Positions 21,918 to 31,757 of a stretch of 64,000 nt of DNA are shown here, piece after piece. A program made the translations under genes and the position numbers. Numbering within the stretch: position 1 is the stretch's first letter; every line of letters begins with the position of its first letter. The DNA is taken from contig CM058239.1 in assembly GCA_030180135.1 (NCBI GenBank), forward strand, positions 73,353,823-73,417,822, given 5' to 3'. The notes below the pieces were generated by a model. The model was not told the origin of the DNA. It saw only the letters and a list, made by a program, of their open reading frames with translations, and made no database searches. The stretch is from Orychophragmus violaceus. Its lineage: Eukaryota; Streptophyta; Magnoliopsida; Brassicales; Brassicaceae.

Positions 21918-22874
21918 GTGTCGATCGACACATCTAATGCATCAATCGACACAGATCGCAGACGGGACCAGAAACCTGCAACAGTCCCAGAACGAGTCTA
22001 CAAGCCCTCTGATTCATATCCTAAGGCTCCTAAACTGTCTAAACATGAGCTAGACGTGGCTAATTGCATGAAAGTGATGGAAAAGAAGCTGATTCAGATT
22101 TCAGAGAAGCTTCCAGACCCAGGAGCCTTTGTGCTAGACTGTTCCATCTCTAAGGACAGATTCAAGCAGTCTCTGTGTGACTTAGGATCTGGTGTGAATC
22201 TCATGCCATACTCTGTGGCTGTGAGATTAGGAATGATGGATTTCCAGCCTACTAGGATCTCTCTTATCCTAGCTGATCGTTCAAAGAGGTATCCAGAAGG
22301 AGTTCTTGAGGACATTCCTGTCAGAGTTGGAAACTACTTGATTCCAACGGAATTTGTAGTGCTGAAGTATAATATTGAGCCAGCTGATCCTTTGCTACTT
22401 GGTAGACCTTTCTTAGCTACTGCTGGAGCAGTGATTGATGTGAGACATGGACTGATTGATCTCCATCTGGGAGACAAGTCTTTGCAGTTCAAGATGGATA
22501 AGCTGCAGAAATCCACCATTGATGGACAAATCTTCAGTGTGGAAGTGGAACCAGAGATTCCTCTTGAAGAAGAGAAGATGGCAGTTCATTCTGAACTTGC
22601 ACTAACATCTTCAGAGCCTGCATCTGCTCTTAAGCAGAAAGCTCCAGATCTCTCTCATTCACCAAAGCACATGTATGACTCTTCTAAGCTCAAACCTCCT
22701 AATCACCGCATTGCTTTGACTGCAGGAAAACGTAGTATCCCACCCTCGATTCGCTCCCACCCTGATTCTCTTCGCTCTTTTCTTAGGAGATCTCATGATC
22801 CGAAAGCTTATGCACCAACTTGGTTAAAGAGACATTCACAGAGACACTCAAAGTCTCTGTTGAATCCACCATAA
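21918..22874 (+). CDS. Athila-like aspartic protease region, open frame of 318 residues
   Basis: Retropepsin-type domain at about residues 55-190. The active-site region reads CDLGSGVNLMP at residues ~87-97 (Asp-Leu-Gly, the Athila-type variant) and the second half has LLGRPFLATAGAVIDV at about residues 150-165. The first ~25 residues include two 'SIDT' steps that simply translate the GATCGAC repeat, so the annotated start may not be biological. The last ~90 residues (basic, Ser/Pro-rich) end at a TAA, where other elements continue into RT. No RT follows. The role would be Gag processing, if a Gag were supplied. Intact frame but no evidence of expression. Confidence 0.7.
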   Translation: MSIDTSNASIDTDRRRDQKPATVPERVYKPSDSYPKAPKLSKHELDVANCMKVMEKKLIQISEKLPDPGAFVLDCSISKDRFKQSLCDLGSGVNLMPYSVAVRLGMMDFQPTRISLILADRSKRYPEGVLEDIPVRVGNYLIPTEFVVLKYNIEPADPLLLGRPFLATAGAVIDVRHGLIDLHLGDKSLQFKMDKLQKSTIDGQIFSVEVEPEIPLEEEKMAVHSELALTSSEPASALKQKAPDLSHSPKHMYDSSKLKPPNHRIALTAGKRSIPPSIRSHPDSLRSFLRRSHDPKAYAPTWLKRHSQRHSKSLLNPP

Positions 22875-24214
22875 GTCCGATCTCCTTTCCATAGTCAAGC
22901 TATTGACTTTAAACAAGCGCTAAGTGGGAGGCAACCCACTGTTAGGTTCGTTTTTACTTTCATTTTTCGTTTTGATTTTGTTGCTTTGATTTTTCTGTTT
23001 TGGTGTGTTCAAAAGCGTGAGAAACCAGCAGAATCGCATTGCATCCATCGACACACCTAGTGCATCGGTCGACGCAGTTGCGATTTACGGTTTGCCGATT
23101 CAATTGCGGTTCAGATACCGGTTATCTACATAACCGTGGGCATATTCTCCTTGCATCGATCGACACACTGGTGGCATCGATTGACACAGGCCGACGACAT
23201 GTAAGTGTTCTGACTCTTTCCGGTTTGTTTTCATTCCGATTTTTCTTCTCACAGAACCTAAGCTTGAGACCACTGGGGACAGTGTGTTTCAAGTGTGGGG
23301 GAGGTAGCTACTGACACACCACATTTTGTTTTCTTAGAGTCAGTCCAAATTTTTTTTATTGAGTCAAAATTGAGTAGGAAACAAGGACTTTTTGAGGAGA
23401 TTACCAGACTTGCAGGAACTTAAGTAACCACTGGATGATTTGCAGATGATTTATGACTATTAGAAAACCCAACGCAGACCAGTCTACTGAGGACACCCAT
23501 ATCACTTCAGGTATTCGAAGAATCCATTACTTGACTTCACCTTTAACTTGACTTAATTTTCTTACCTATGGGCTTGGTATACTTTGGATCGGATTCCTCT
23601 GTTGGTTCTGACACAGCTTGTAAACCTGTCTGATTATGGTTCCCTTCTCCCCTCCCTTGAAAGTAAAAAAAAAAATAAGAGAGATAAACTGAGGATAAGC
23701 TAGTAGCTTCGAAGTGGTCACGGGAGGGGTAGAGACCCATATTACCTCCTGTGCATCCATTAAAACATGTCCAAAGTACACCCCAATAAGGGAAGAGCAC
23801 TGATAGAAAAAATAAAATGATACCCAGTGGGGAAAAATCAGTGCTAAGGAAGGGAAAAGAGAAGAAAGGAACCAGAAGCAACAGTTGAGTGGTTAGATGC
23901 TAACAGAGTAAGAGTCCATGTGTTCTTTGATCGATACCCCATAGGTGAGACCGCACTTAATAGCTTATAGAAGTCAATATGGTGAATTTGGATGCTCTTA
24001 ATGTGATTGTGGAGTTTACTCAGGATAGTTGCTAAGTGTGGGGGAAGTATATGTTGGTCTTGATGTCTGCAGGTTCATTTTCATGTGGCTTACTAAGGGG
24101 AATCTGAGTATTGTGCTCCTACGATGAAACGAGTTTCTGAAGTTTTCAAACTTCTTCTCCTGATCTTGGTTTTCTGTTTGCTTGAGGGCAAGCAAAAGCT
24201 AAGTGTGGGGGAGT
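22875..24214 (+). other. Athila-like 3' internal non-coding region
   Basis: 1.34 kb with no retroelement enzyme. Holds two GATCGAC pairs (23041-23075, 23152-23190) and three AAGTGTGGGGGA purine tracts at about 23290, 24032 and 24202; only the last abuts the LTR. Confidence 0.8.
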
Positions 24215-25370
24215 TGATATATCATGGTTTTTAGGACTTTCAACCATGGTATATGTCTTTATTATCGAGTCTTTTAGAGTCTTTTAGAGTCCTTTTATGT
24301 GTGTTTACAGGTCTAGGTACGTTTGGAGCGGATTTGGACATTATGGCGCATTCTGGAGCAATTTGGAGCATTTGGCCGAGAGGAAGAGTTCACTGTCGAT
24401 ATCAGATACTTGTGTCGATCGGCACACATGCGGATAAGGCAATTCTCGGCGGTTTAATAAATATTTGTGGAATTTTCACAAAGGCCCAGAAGTTTCTCAT
24501 AATAACAAAGAAGCCCTAGCCGTGATTAGATCATTATATTAGCGTTTTTAGCCACTTGTTTAGGCTACACTTTTACTTACGCATTTTTTACTTTGAGAGA
24601 GTTAGGGGTTGATCTTGTACTCGAGAGAGAAGAGATTTCGAACTCTAGTTTCTTATTCTATTTTATGCTATTTGGTTTTCTATTCATTATGATTTCTGTT
24701 TCATTGATCATGTCTGAGTAGTTTACCAGTTAGGTTTAGGGATTCTCACAGGGGATTTCATGAAATTATAGGTTGATCAATCTGTAGGGATTCATATCTT
24801 GTTAGTTCTTCATCTAGGGTTGTTCTTAATGCTTAATCTGAATTAGCTACCCAGATTTATGATGTTAGGTTGATTTCTGCAACGACAGTTGATTAATTAA
24901 CTAGAAAGAACTTAGATGAGCAATTTGACTATTCGCAAAGAAATTTGGCTTAGAAGAATTGTGAACGAAAGAACCTGAGATTAATGCATGTTTAGAACTC
25001 TAGGATTCGCAATGAAAGTTGGCTTGCTAGGTTGTTGGACATAGATAATATTCGCAACGAAAGTTGGTCTATTATAATTCTGTGATTCTAGTTCTAGAAC
25101 AGTTCCTAATTAGATCATGATTGATTGATTAGTCTATGATCCTGATTTCCTGAGAACTCCCTTGACCTGACGCTTTGTCTTCTGATTTACAAACCTCTTG
25201 ATTTACTTTTATGCTCTGATTTACTACTTTCTGATTTGCATCGCCTAGCTTAACCTGAATTTCTATAATCTATCGTAAGAGTCTTGTGTCTCTGTGGTTC
25301 GACCCCTACTAGCTACAATTGTCCTGTGCACTTGCAATTTACATTAGGGAATTAAACTCTGAGCATATCA
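24215..25370 (+). repeat. Athila-like 3' LTR
   Basis: Same ends as the 5' LTR. Differs by a deletion of about 24 bases at the GATCGAC pair (near 24412-24430), an extra segment of about 35 bases near 25227-25262, and scattered substitutions, so the insertion is older than Copia-3/4. Confidence 0.95.
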
Positions 25371-27150
25371 CAGCTCAGCCTTTAAGTTATTGTCTTGTAA
25401 TGCACATGAATTTCTCTATTCAGTAATATCTTGCTAATACTCGTGTAACATGTTGTAAGTGAGTCTTACAAAGAAGGGAGGAAGAAGCAGATACCTCACA
25501 CTTGTAGCTGTAGAGGAATGGTCAGACTAGCTGAAGACATGGTATAATCTATTTAGTTATTTCTGCTAATACTACAATCGAGTATAATGGCTTTTATCAA
25601 TCATGACTTTTATACTAACAGAAAAGAGAAAGTGGAGAAACAACTCAAGTGTCTAGGCTGAAGGTGTGGGTCAAGTCATGTACCAAAAAAGATGGTACAT
25701 CAGTCAATACAATTGCCGCAGAGAAGTTTGTAACTATAGTAGTTTTGTATGTAAATTTATTTAGATTTTTGTATGTTTCCCAGTTCTAGCACCTGACTAC
25801 ATACATTATGCATTTGCAGAAAAAAGCAGCTAAGATCATTGATAATGATGGTCCATCAAATTAAACTAACCCTAGTATGGACCAGCTCTCCCATCTTTTA
25901 GGATCTCATAATTCGGGCCGTCTGAGAGCAATGGGTAGAAACATAGGGAAGACCAAATTAGCTTGTTTTGAGATCAAGAAACACTTCATGGCTGATATGG
26001 AAGAGAAGCAAAATCGCCTGCAACGGAAAGTGAAGGAGTTGGAAGATGAAATTGCGAAGTTTAAACGTGTTAGTTCAACTTGGACTATTTTTGGATTGAT
26101 GGGTGTCAATATTAATATAGACTATGTTATTCTGTCTCAGTACAAAGAACCTGAAGTGGGAGAAAATTCAGCTGCTGCTAGAGCCAAAGTAAGTGAACAA
26201 TACAATAGGGTTATTCATGTTGTTTTTGAAATGGCTATGTTTGACATTTTCCAATTGAACAATTTGTAGTGTTAACAAACGCACACTTATTAGGTGTGTG
26301 TTGGTAGACTGGTCTTGTTCAGATGAGAACCTCGCTGAGGGAAGAATTATGTCGACTGATTCAGATGATTACATAAATGGCACCTCATTAGACCCTCTAG
26401 CAGTTAAAGTGTTGGCGGACACTGCAATCAAATTATATGCCTTTCTCTGGACACCTGCACCCGAGATGTATAATGTTGAGCAAGTTGTTGGGGAGATGAT
26501 TGCATGGCCTGTAATTAATGGCGTCGTTGTAGACCATGGCTCCTTTCAGATGACATTCCACTTATGTTAATGTTTCTTCTTGAGAATGTATTTTTTGTTT
26601 ACTTTGTTGGTATCTGCTAGAATGATGATTACTTGACATATTCAATATGTTTTATGCATGTGTATGATAGAGCCCAACACCCAATTCTGTGAACAAATGC
26701 AAACTTATGAATTGGTGTAGTAATGATGAGGTAGTTGCGGAAGGACGGTGGCAGTGTGAGGAACCAAAAGCATTGGTGAATGGTATCCCTCTTGGACCGA
26801 ATGCAGTGAAAGTGTTTGTTGATGTGGTACGTGAACCAAAAACTTTCCTATGGAGGCCAACAGCAGAGATTACCTACATTCGGGACTCTTTGAAGACTTT
26901 TGTAGCATGGCCTGCAAGTAAGTGTGTGTTTGAAAATGCCAACTCTACATTTCAGAGATCTCCTCAACAGTATCAAGCTTCAGCTGCGAAGACATCAAGT
27001 GCAAAATCAGCATCAGCATCTCCTACGCAGAAAACTGCCGCAGTCGGACCAAGTAATTCATCACCAACACAGAAATATCCAACAGAGCAATCTCCAACTC
27101 AGAAATATCCCAAAATGAAATCTCCAAAGCCTAGCCCAATGAAACCTTAG

Positions 27151-28453
27151 GCAGTCCACTCTCCTCTTTGAAGATCCCAGGTAGTTTTCTTAGTCTAAAG
27201 AATTCGTTGTTAGAGTTTGTTTATTTCAAGATAATGATGAGGCCATCAATTCAACATCAGCCATGGATGAAGGAACCAGAACATATGGAGAGGATAGCAT
27301 GAAGCTGAGTAGAGCTCAGGAGACATGTGAGCTATTTTAAGATCAAATGGAAGCCAAGACCAACCATTCCAGCTCGACCATCACCCGGAGAACACAGTCA
27401 ACTCATCAATATCACATCACAAAGAAGAATCATTCCAAAAGCATTCTACATGAAGAAGACATTGAAGATTCAATCCGGAAGACTTCTAATGGAACCGATA
27501 GAAACACACGACCATTCATTGAAGCATTGCACCTTAACCATGACGAACCAAGAAACAAACCAACATGTTCTGGATTTTTAAATCATCAAGGAATCAGGAA
27601 AAGTTTGTATCATCACAAATGGAGTTCAGATCAAGAAGTTATTCAACTTCTAATACAGAAGATCCCTAACTTTCCTTATTTGGAAGCTCACTGGTTTAAT
27701 CAATTGCAAACAAGACTTTGGCGACCAGGAGAGGATACAAATCAAAAGTACAGTGTTTTGGGACTTGACTTACTGTATCTAGACGACCTCCTATGCACCA
27801 GACCTCACCAAATCATTCAGATCAACAAGGAGCCACACTTGCCTTTTTGGACCCATCTAGAATTCAAGTGCAACAGCTCTTTCCAGATCAATACACCCAC
27901 GGTTTTAATGAATTACTTGGCAATCAGGAAGTTCCAGAGATTCTCACATATCCCTTAAAGCCATCCAGATACAAAGGCATCATCAAATCCCTTTCATTCA
28001 GCCAAATCCCCACATTATCTCCTAACGGCTAGTTTTTCATTCAAAGTAGTGATTTTCTTCTTTCTTTACTTTTCCTTAGTTCATTGTACGTGAGTTCTAT
28101 ATAACTCATCCTCATTCTCATTGTAAACTCACGCTTTCAGTCATAAAAATACAAGAGTATTGTTTTTCCTTTCAAATAAATTTGTCTTTGAATCTATTCT
28201 TTGTTCTTTAGGAGTTAAGTTGTGAGAAGCACTTAGTTTCTACTGAATTTTGTGGTTAAGCTTGTTTGTGTGATTCAAACAACTTATTCACTCACTGATT
28301 GAGAGATTCAATCTCATCTATCCATCCCATTATTTAGCTTGTTCTGAGAGAGTTAAAAAAACCAGCAGAATCAAGCTCCATCTCATTCCACATCAATCCA
28401 TCAATTGGCCAAGTTAAGAGAGTTACACAACCAGCAAATTGTCTCCATCTCTA
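27151..28453 (+). other. Unassigned retroelement-like sequence between CACTA-A exons
   Basis: Lies between the second and third repeat domains of CACTA-A. Open frames at 27347-27958 and 27793-28032 give no family I recognise. The right part (about 28080-28450) has a TATATAA, an AATAAA and T-rich sequence in LTR-like order. Probably an old insertion or an enlarged intron; no ends or TSD found. Confidence 0.35.
28449..28453. other. Copia-3 target-site duplication, left (CTCTA)
   Basis: CTCTA before the LTR, repeated at 35804-35808 after the 3' LTR. Confidence 0.93.
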
Positions 28454-29090
28454 TGTTGGAATTGTGTCCAGTAATCTCGGTACTGTCTCTAGAAAGTAAG
28501 AGTATGTCAATGATCAGACATAAGTCATATAATACTGGGGGTCATGATGGCTTGCTAGAGTCCGCTCATGATCTATACGTCTTGGACTTATTGCCTTTAT
28601 TATATGATCCCATATGGGTCACACGCCTAAGCTAACAGGAAAATGTGTTGGAACGGCTTAGCAGAAGTACGGTAAAAGTGCCAGGCATTTGTCGTACTAA
28701 GAGAGAGACTAATGGGTCTGATTAAATCCATGGGATTTAATCAGATTGGTATTTTGGGCCCAAAAGCCCAAAAGGGAAAGAGAAGGCTTTTATAAACTAA
28801 AAGCCAAGTCTTTTCTCCCTAACCCTAAACCCGAGCCGCGATATCCCTCTCTCTCTGCGCCGGTTTCATCAGTGGTCTAGCAGCCGTTTCTGTGATCGCG
28901 TGTGTGAACCTTTGGAGGATTCATCCCTCGGTGCATCTCTCTGATCTCTGACCTGTTCTATTCCTTCCGCTGCAACAAACAGGTAAAAGGTGAGATCATG
29001 TAATGTTTCTATTCAAGAGAACCTAGATCTGTATGTTTAGGTTGATATGAATCTGTGAATTGAATCAGGATCAACTAAACAGTTCCTACA
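28454..29090 (+). repeat. Copia-3 5' LTR
   Basis: 637 bases, TGTTGGAATTGTGTCC...CAGTTCCTACA. Contains three successive inverted repeats (28667-28696, 28717-28745, 28752-28765) followed by a TATA box. Confidence 0.97.
28788..28797 (+). promoter_or_regulatory. Copia-3 LTR TATA box
   Basis: TTTATAAACT, about 337 bases into the LTR and just after the triple inverted repeat. The Copia-2 3' LTR has CATATAAG at the matching offset. Confidence 0.65.
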
Positions 29091-29104
29091 GTGGTATCAG
29101 AGCC
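29091..29104 (+). other. Copia-3 primer-binding site
   Basis: GTGGTATCAGAGCC directly after the LTR, complementary to initiator tRNA-Met. Confidence 0.93.
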
Positions 29105-30737
29105 ATTGGTTCTTAGGATTTCTTGTTTTAGATTCATGTTTAGGTTGTTTATTCTGTTTAGAAGTGTTTTGAATCCATTACTGATAAGAAAAACACTTAA
29201 GAAACTGAATTAAATCCTGAACAAACATATGAATCGCAAAACCGAGCTATATGACTCGTGTTCTTGCGATCGGCCGGGTAGAAATCCGATCGGCTTGGCC
29301 GGTTGGATCGCACGTCCGAGAGAAAGGATCGCACGGCGATCGCGTCCGGATCGATCGGCCCGATCGATCGCGTCTCGGCTGTGCGTCGTCCCGATCGCGT
29401 CCCGGTCGCGTGCGTCGCGTCCCGATCGCTCGGCGATCGTGGAAGCGTCCGTCCGAGCAACCCGTCCGCGTCCCGTGCACCGTCTCGTCCCGTCCTTCGC
29501 GCCGTCTTGATCTCGGATCATCACGTGCGGCTGGTCGAGAGTGATGGAGTAGCTAGGTCACGACCGAGACCAATTCGGTTCGGTTCGTGACCAATTCGGT
29601 TCGGTTCGGTTTAAAATTTTAATTAAAAATTGATACGTTCTGGTTTAATAAACAGATGTTAATAATTTTATTAAATCTGGTTAAACCGGGATAAGAAATC
29701 CAATGTCGAAAGAAATATTGGATTTAGTGCCTAAACCAGGAATTTCTAATTTGATTTGGTTGGACCAAATAAATTGAGAAAATCCGTTTTAGTAAATAAC
29801 CGGTTGACAATTGTGGTCATCGTAGTAATTGAAACTTGGTTAGACCAGTTTTAATGAACCAGACCGGTTATGTCAAATAATTGGACAATTGGGTCATGTC
29901 TTGGACATGGACCAATTCTTGGGCCTCGGGCCAAGAAGTTAAAACAATTGGGCCAATTATTTGAGTCTTTCTTCAGATCAATTTAAAATTATTTTATAAA
30001 ATTATAAAGTCGATTTTAAATTAAAGTTTCCGAAATTTTGAAATTAGAAAGTTTCTTAAAATAGAAGTTTCTGGATTTGCGGATTTTGGATTTTAAGAAA
30101 TTTCTAAAGTTAGAAAGTTTCCGGTTTTAGAAAGTTTCCAATTTTAGAAAGTTTCCAAAAATAGTAGGTTTCCAAAAATGGAAAGTTTCCCGAAATAGTA
30201 ATCTTCTATTTTGGGAATGAATTTTTAAATAAACCTACGAACCTCAAATAATATCAAGCGTTGGATGTCTTGTCCATTCTATGTCAGCTGTCGAAGCCCA
30301 TTCAATTGTATTCATGGCCTTACAGTGTGAGGGTGTCTGCTTTTGCGTGGGTAAGACGGTTTGTGATTCATAAATGACATTGGGAGTCCCAGACATTAAT
30401 GATTACATGACTGTATAGTCTGGTTTTCTTGACTAGGCCATCGGGAGTCCCGGGCCTTGAGACATCAGAGTGGATTGGGCCTCGGGCCCAGATTCACAAC
30501 CAAGAGTTATGTCACGGATATAATTAGCCGATATAGGGCTTACCGATATAAGCTAAGGTTGGGTGACGGCCAGTGGCCCACTTTAATCTTAGTTATATGT
30601 GGATCTTGGAATCATTATATTCTATTGAGGGTAACTTAGGTTATTGAATATAATGCATGATTAATCATATTAAATTTAATACGAGATTAATCATATTGAA
30701 CATTTTAACTAAAATCCTTTTATCTTAATTTTCAGTT
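29105..30737 (+). other. Copia-3 leader
   Basis: About 1.6 kb untranslated. 29260-29520 is GC-rich and crowded with CGATCG and CGCGTCCCG steps, giving long open frames on both strands that I do not call as genes. 29980-30230 is a series of GAAAGTTTCC-type short repeats. The rest is non-coding and collinear with Copia-2 and Copia-4. Confidence 0.75.
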
Positions 30738-31757
30738 ATGACTAGCACAAACAATCAAAACACTTTCTCGATCCGGTCTGTCCTTAAGATGGACAAGCTG
30801 AACGGATCAAATTTCTTGACTTGGTCGCGGAACCTGAGGCTAGTCCTCAGACAGGAGAGAAAGGACTATGTCCTTGAGAGAGCTCTCCCCGTGAGGATCG
30901 GGTCCAATGCTTCTCATGCAGTATATGATGCTTGGAATAAGCATTATAATGATGCGGTAGATGTGCGTGGTCTGATATTGGCTACCATGGACTCAGACTT
31001 GCGGAAGCAATATGAGAACATGGAGTCGCCAATAGAGATGATCAGCAGCCTGAAATTGAAATTTCAGGAGCAGATAAGAGTGGAGAGATACCAGTTGGTT
31101 AAATCTCTCACTAGCTGCAAGCTACCAAATGATCATCCAGTAAGTCCTCATGTCAGTAAAATGATGGGTTACATTGATAACCTGAGGAAACTGGATTATC
31201 CAGTTAGCCAAGAGATGGCAACTGAAATCATTCTGCAGTCACTGCCGTCAAGCTATGATAAGTTCAGAAAGAACTATATCAAGAAAGGCTTAACGAAGAC
31301 GCTGACTGAACTGCATGATATGCTCAAGACAGTTGAGCCAAACGTGAAGAGTACCCTGTACAATCTCATGACTGAGAAGGGTAGGTTTACTAAACCTAAT
31401 ACTGACAAGGGTGAAGACAAAGTTGTCCAGATTTTGAATCATGGCAAGCGTGTGTCTTCTGAGCCCGAGTCAGATACCTCTTACGTTGGTAAGTGCTGCT
31501 ACTGTAAGGAGACAGGGCATTGGAAGAGAGATTGCATTAAATTCATGGAAGATGATGAGGAGTTAAAGTCGATGTATGCGACTACTTCCTCAGGTATTCA
31601 TGTTATTACTTCAAGTTCTACCTTAAAGGTATTGGATACTGGTTGTGGCACTGATATTTGTGAAAATATGCAGAACCTAAGCAACAGTAGAACGTTGAAG
31701 GAAGGACAAGTGGATCTACATGTCTGGAAGGAGCTATGGATGCTGCCTCAGCCGTAG
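30738..31757 (+). CDS. Copia-3 Gag with knuckle and start of protease, 339 residues
   Basis: Open frame starting MTSTNNQNTFSIRSVLK, homologous to the Copia-2 gag start. It contains the UBN2-type gag core (residues ~50-215), a CCHC knuckle CCYCKETGHWKRDC at about residue 250, and the protease site DTGCG at about residue 300, ending 30 residues later at a stop where Copia-2 continues. It could still make Gag particles. Retention of gag alone, with pol dead, fits an element copied in trans by a partner such as an intact relative of Copia-2. Start chosen by homology to Copia-2 and Copia-4. Confidence 0.85.
   Translation: MTSTNNQNTFSIRSVLKMDKLNGSNFLTWSRNLRLVLRQERKDYVLERALPVRIGSNASHAVYDAWNKHYNDAVDVRGLILATMDSDLRKQYENMESPIEMISSLKLKFQEQIRVERYQLVKSLTSCKLPNDHPVSPHVSKMMGYIDNLRKLDYPVSQEMATEIILQSLPSSYDKFRKNYIKKGLTKTLTELHDMLKTVEPNVKSTLYNLMTEKGRFTKPNTDKGEDKVVQILNHGKRVSSEPESDTSYVGKCCYCKETGHWKRDCIKFMEDDEELKSMYATTSSGIHVITSSSTLKVLDTGCGTDICENMQNLSNSRTLKEGQVDLHVWKELWMLPQP

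Larger units (their letters stand above)
18928..25370 (+). mobile_element. Athila-like Ty3/gypsy element with gag and protease only
   Basis: 6,443 bases with LTRs of 1,144 and 1,156 bases, a CAGCT duplication, a PBS reading TTTTTGGCGCCGTTTCCGAGGA next to the 5' LTR and a purine tract AAGTGTGGGGGAG before the 3' LTR. The interior (4.1 kb) contains a broken gag and an open protease frame, but no reverse transcriptase, RNase H or integrase. This fits the class of gag-carrying terminal-repeat elements (TR-GAG) that depend on a relative for pol. Lineage call Athila rests on the PBS, the gag segment and the protease site (CDLGSG, not DTG/DSG). Confidence 0.9.

Noticed and set aside
23543..23881. 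Minus-strand 112-residue frame in the Athila-like 3' region as an env-like gene
   Set aside because: Hydrophobic start but no conserved feature, wrong strand for an Athila env, and no counterpart domain.
27347..27958. 203-residue open frame between CACTA-A domains
   Set aside because: No family recognised, a competing frame overlaps it, and the surroundings look like retroelement non-coding DNA. Kept only as unassigned sequence.
29229..29590. Overlapping open frames of 77-104 residues on both strands in the Copia-3 leader
   Set aside because: They arise from GC-rich CGATCG sequence poor in stop codons; no match between Copia-3 and Copia-4 at protein level and no domain.
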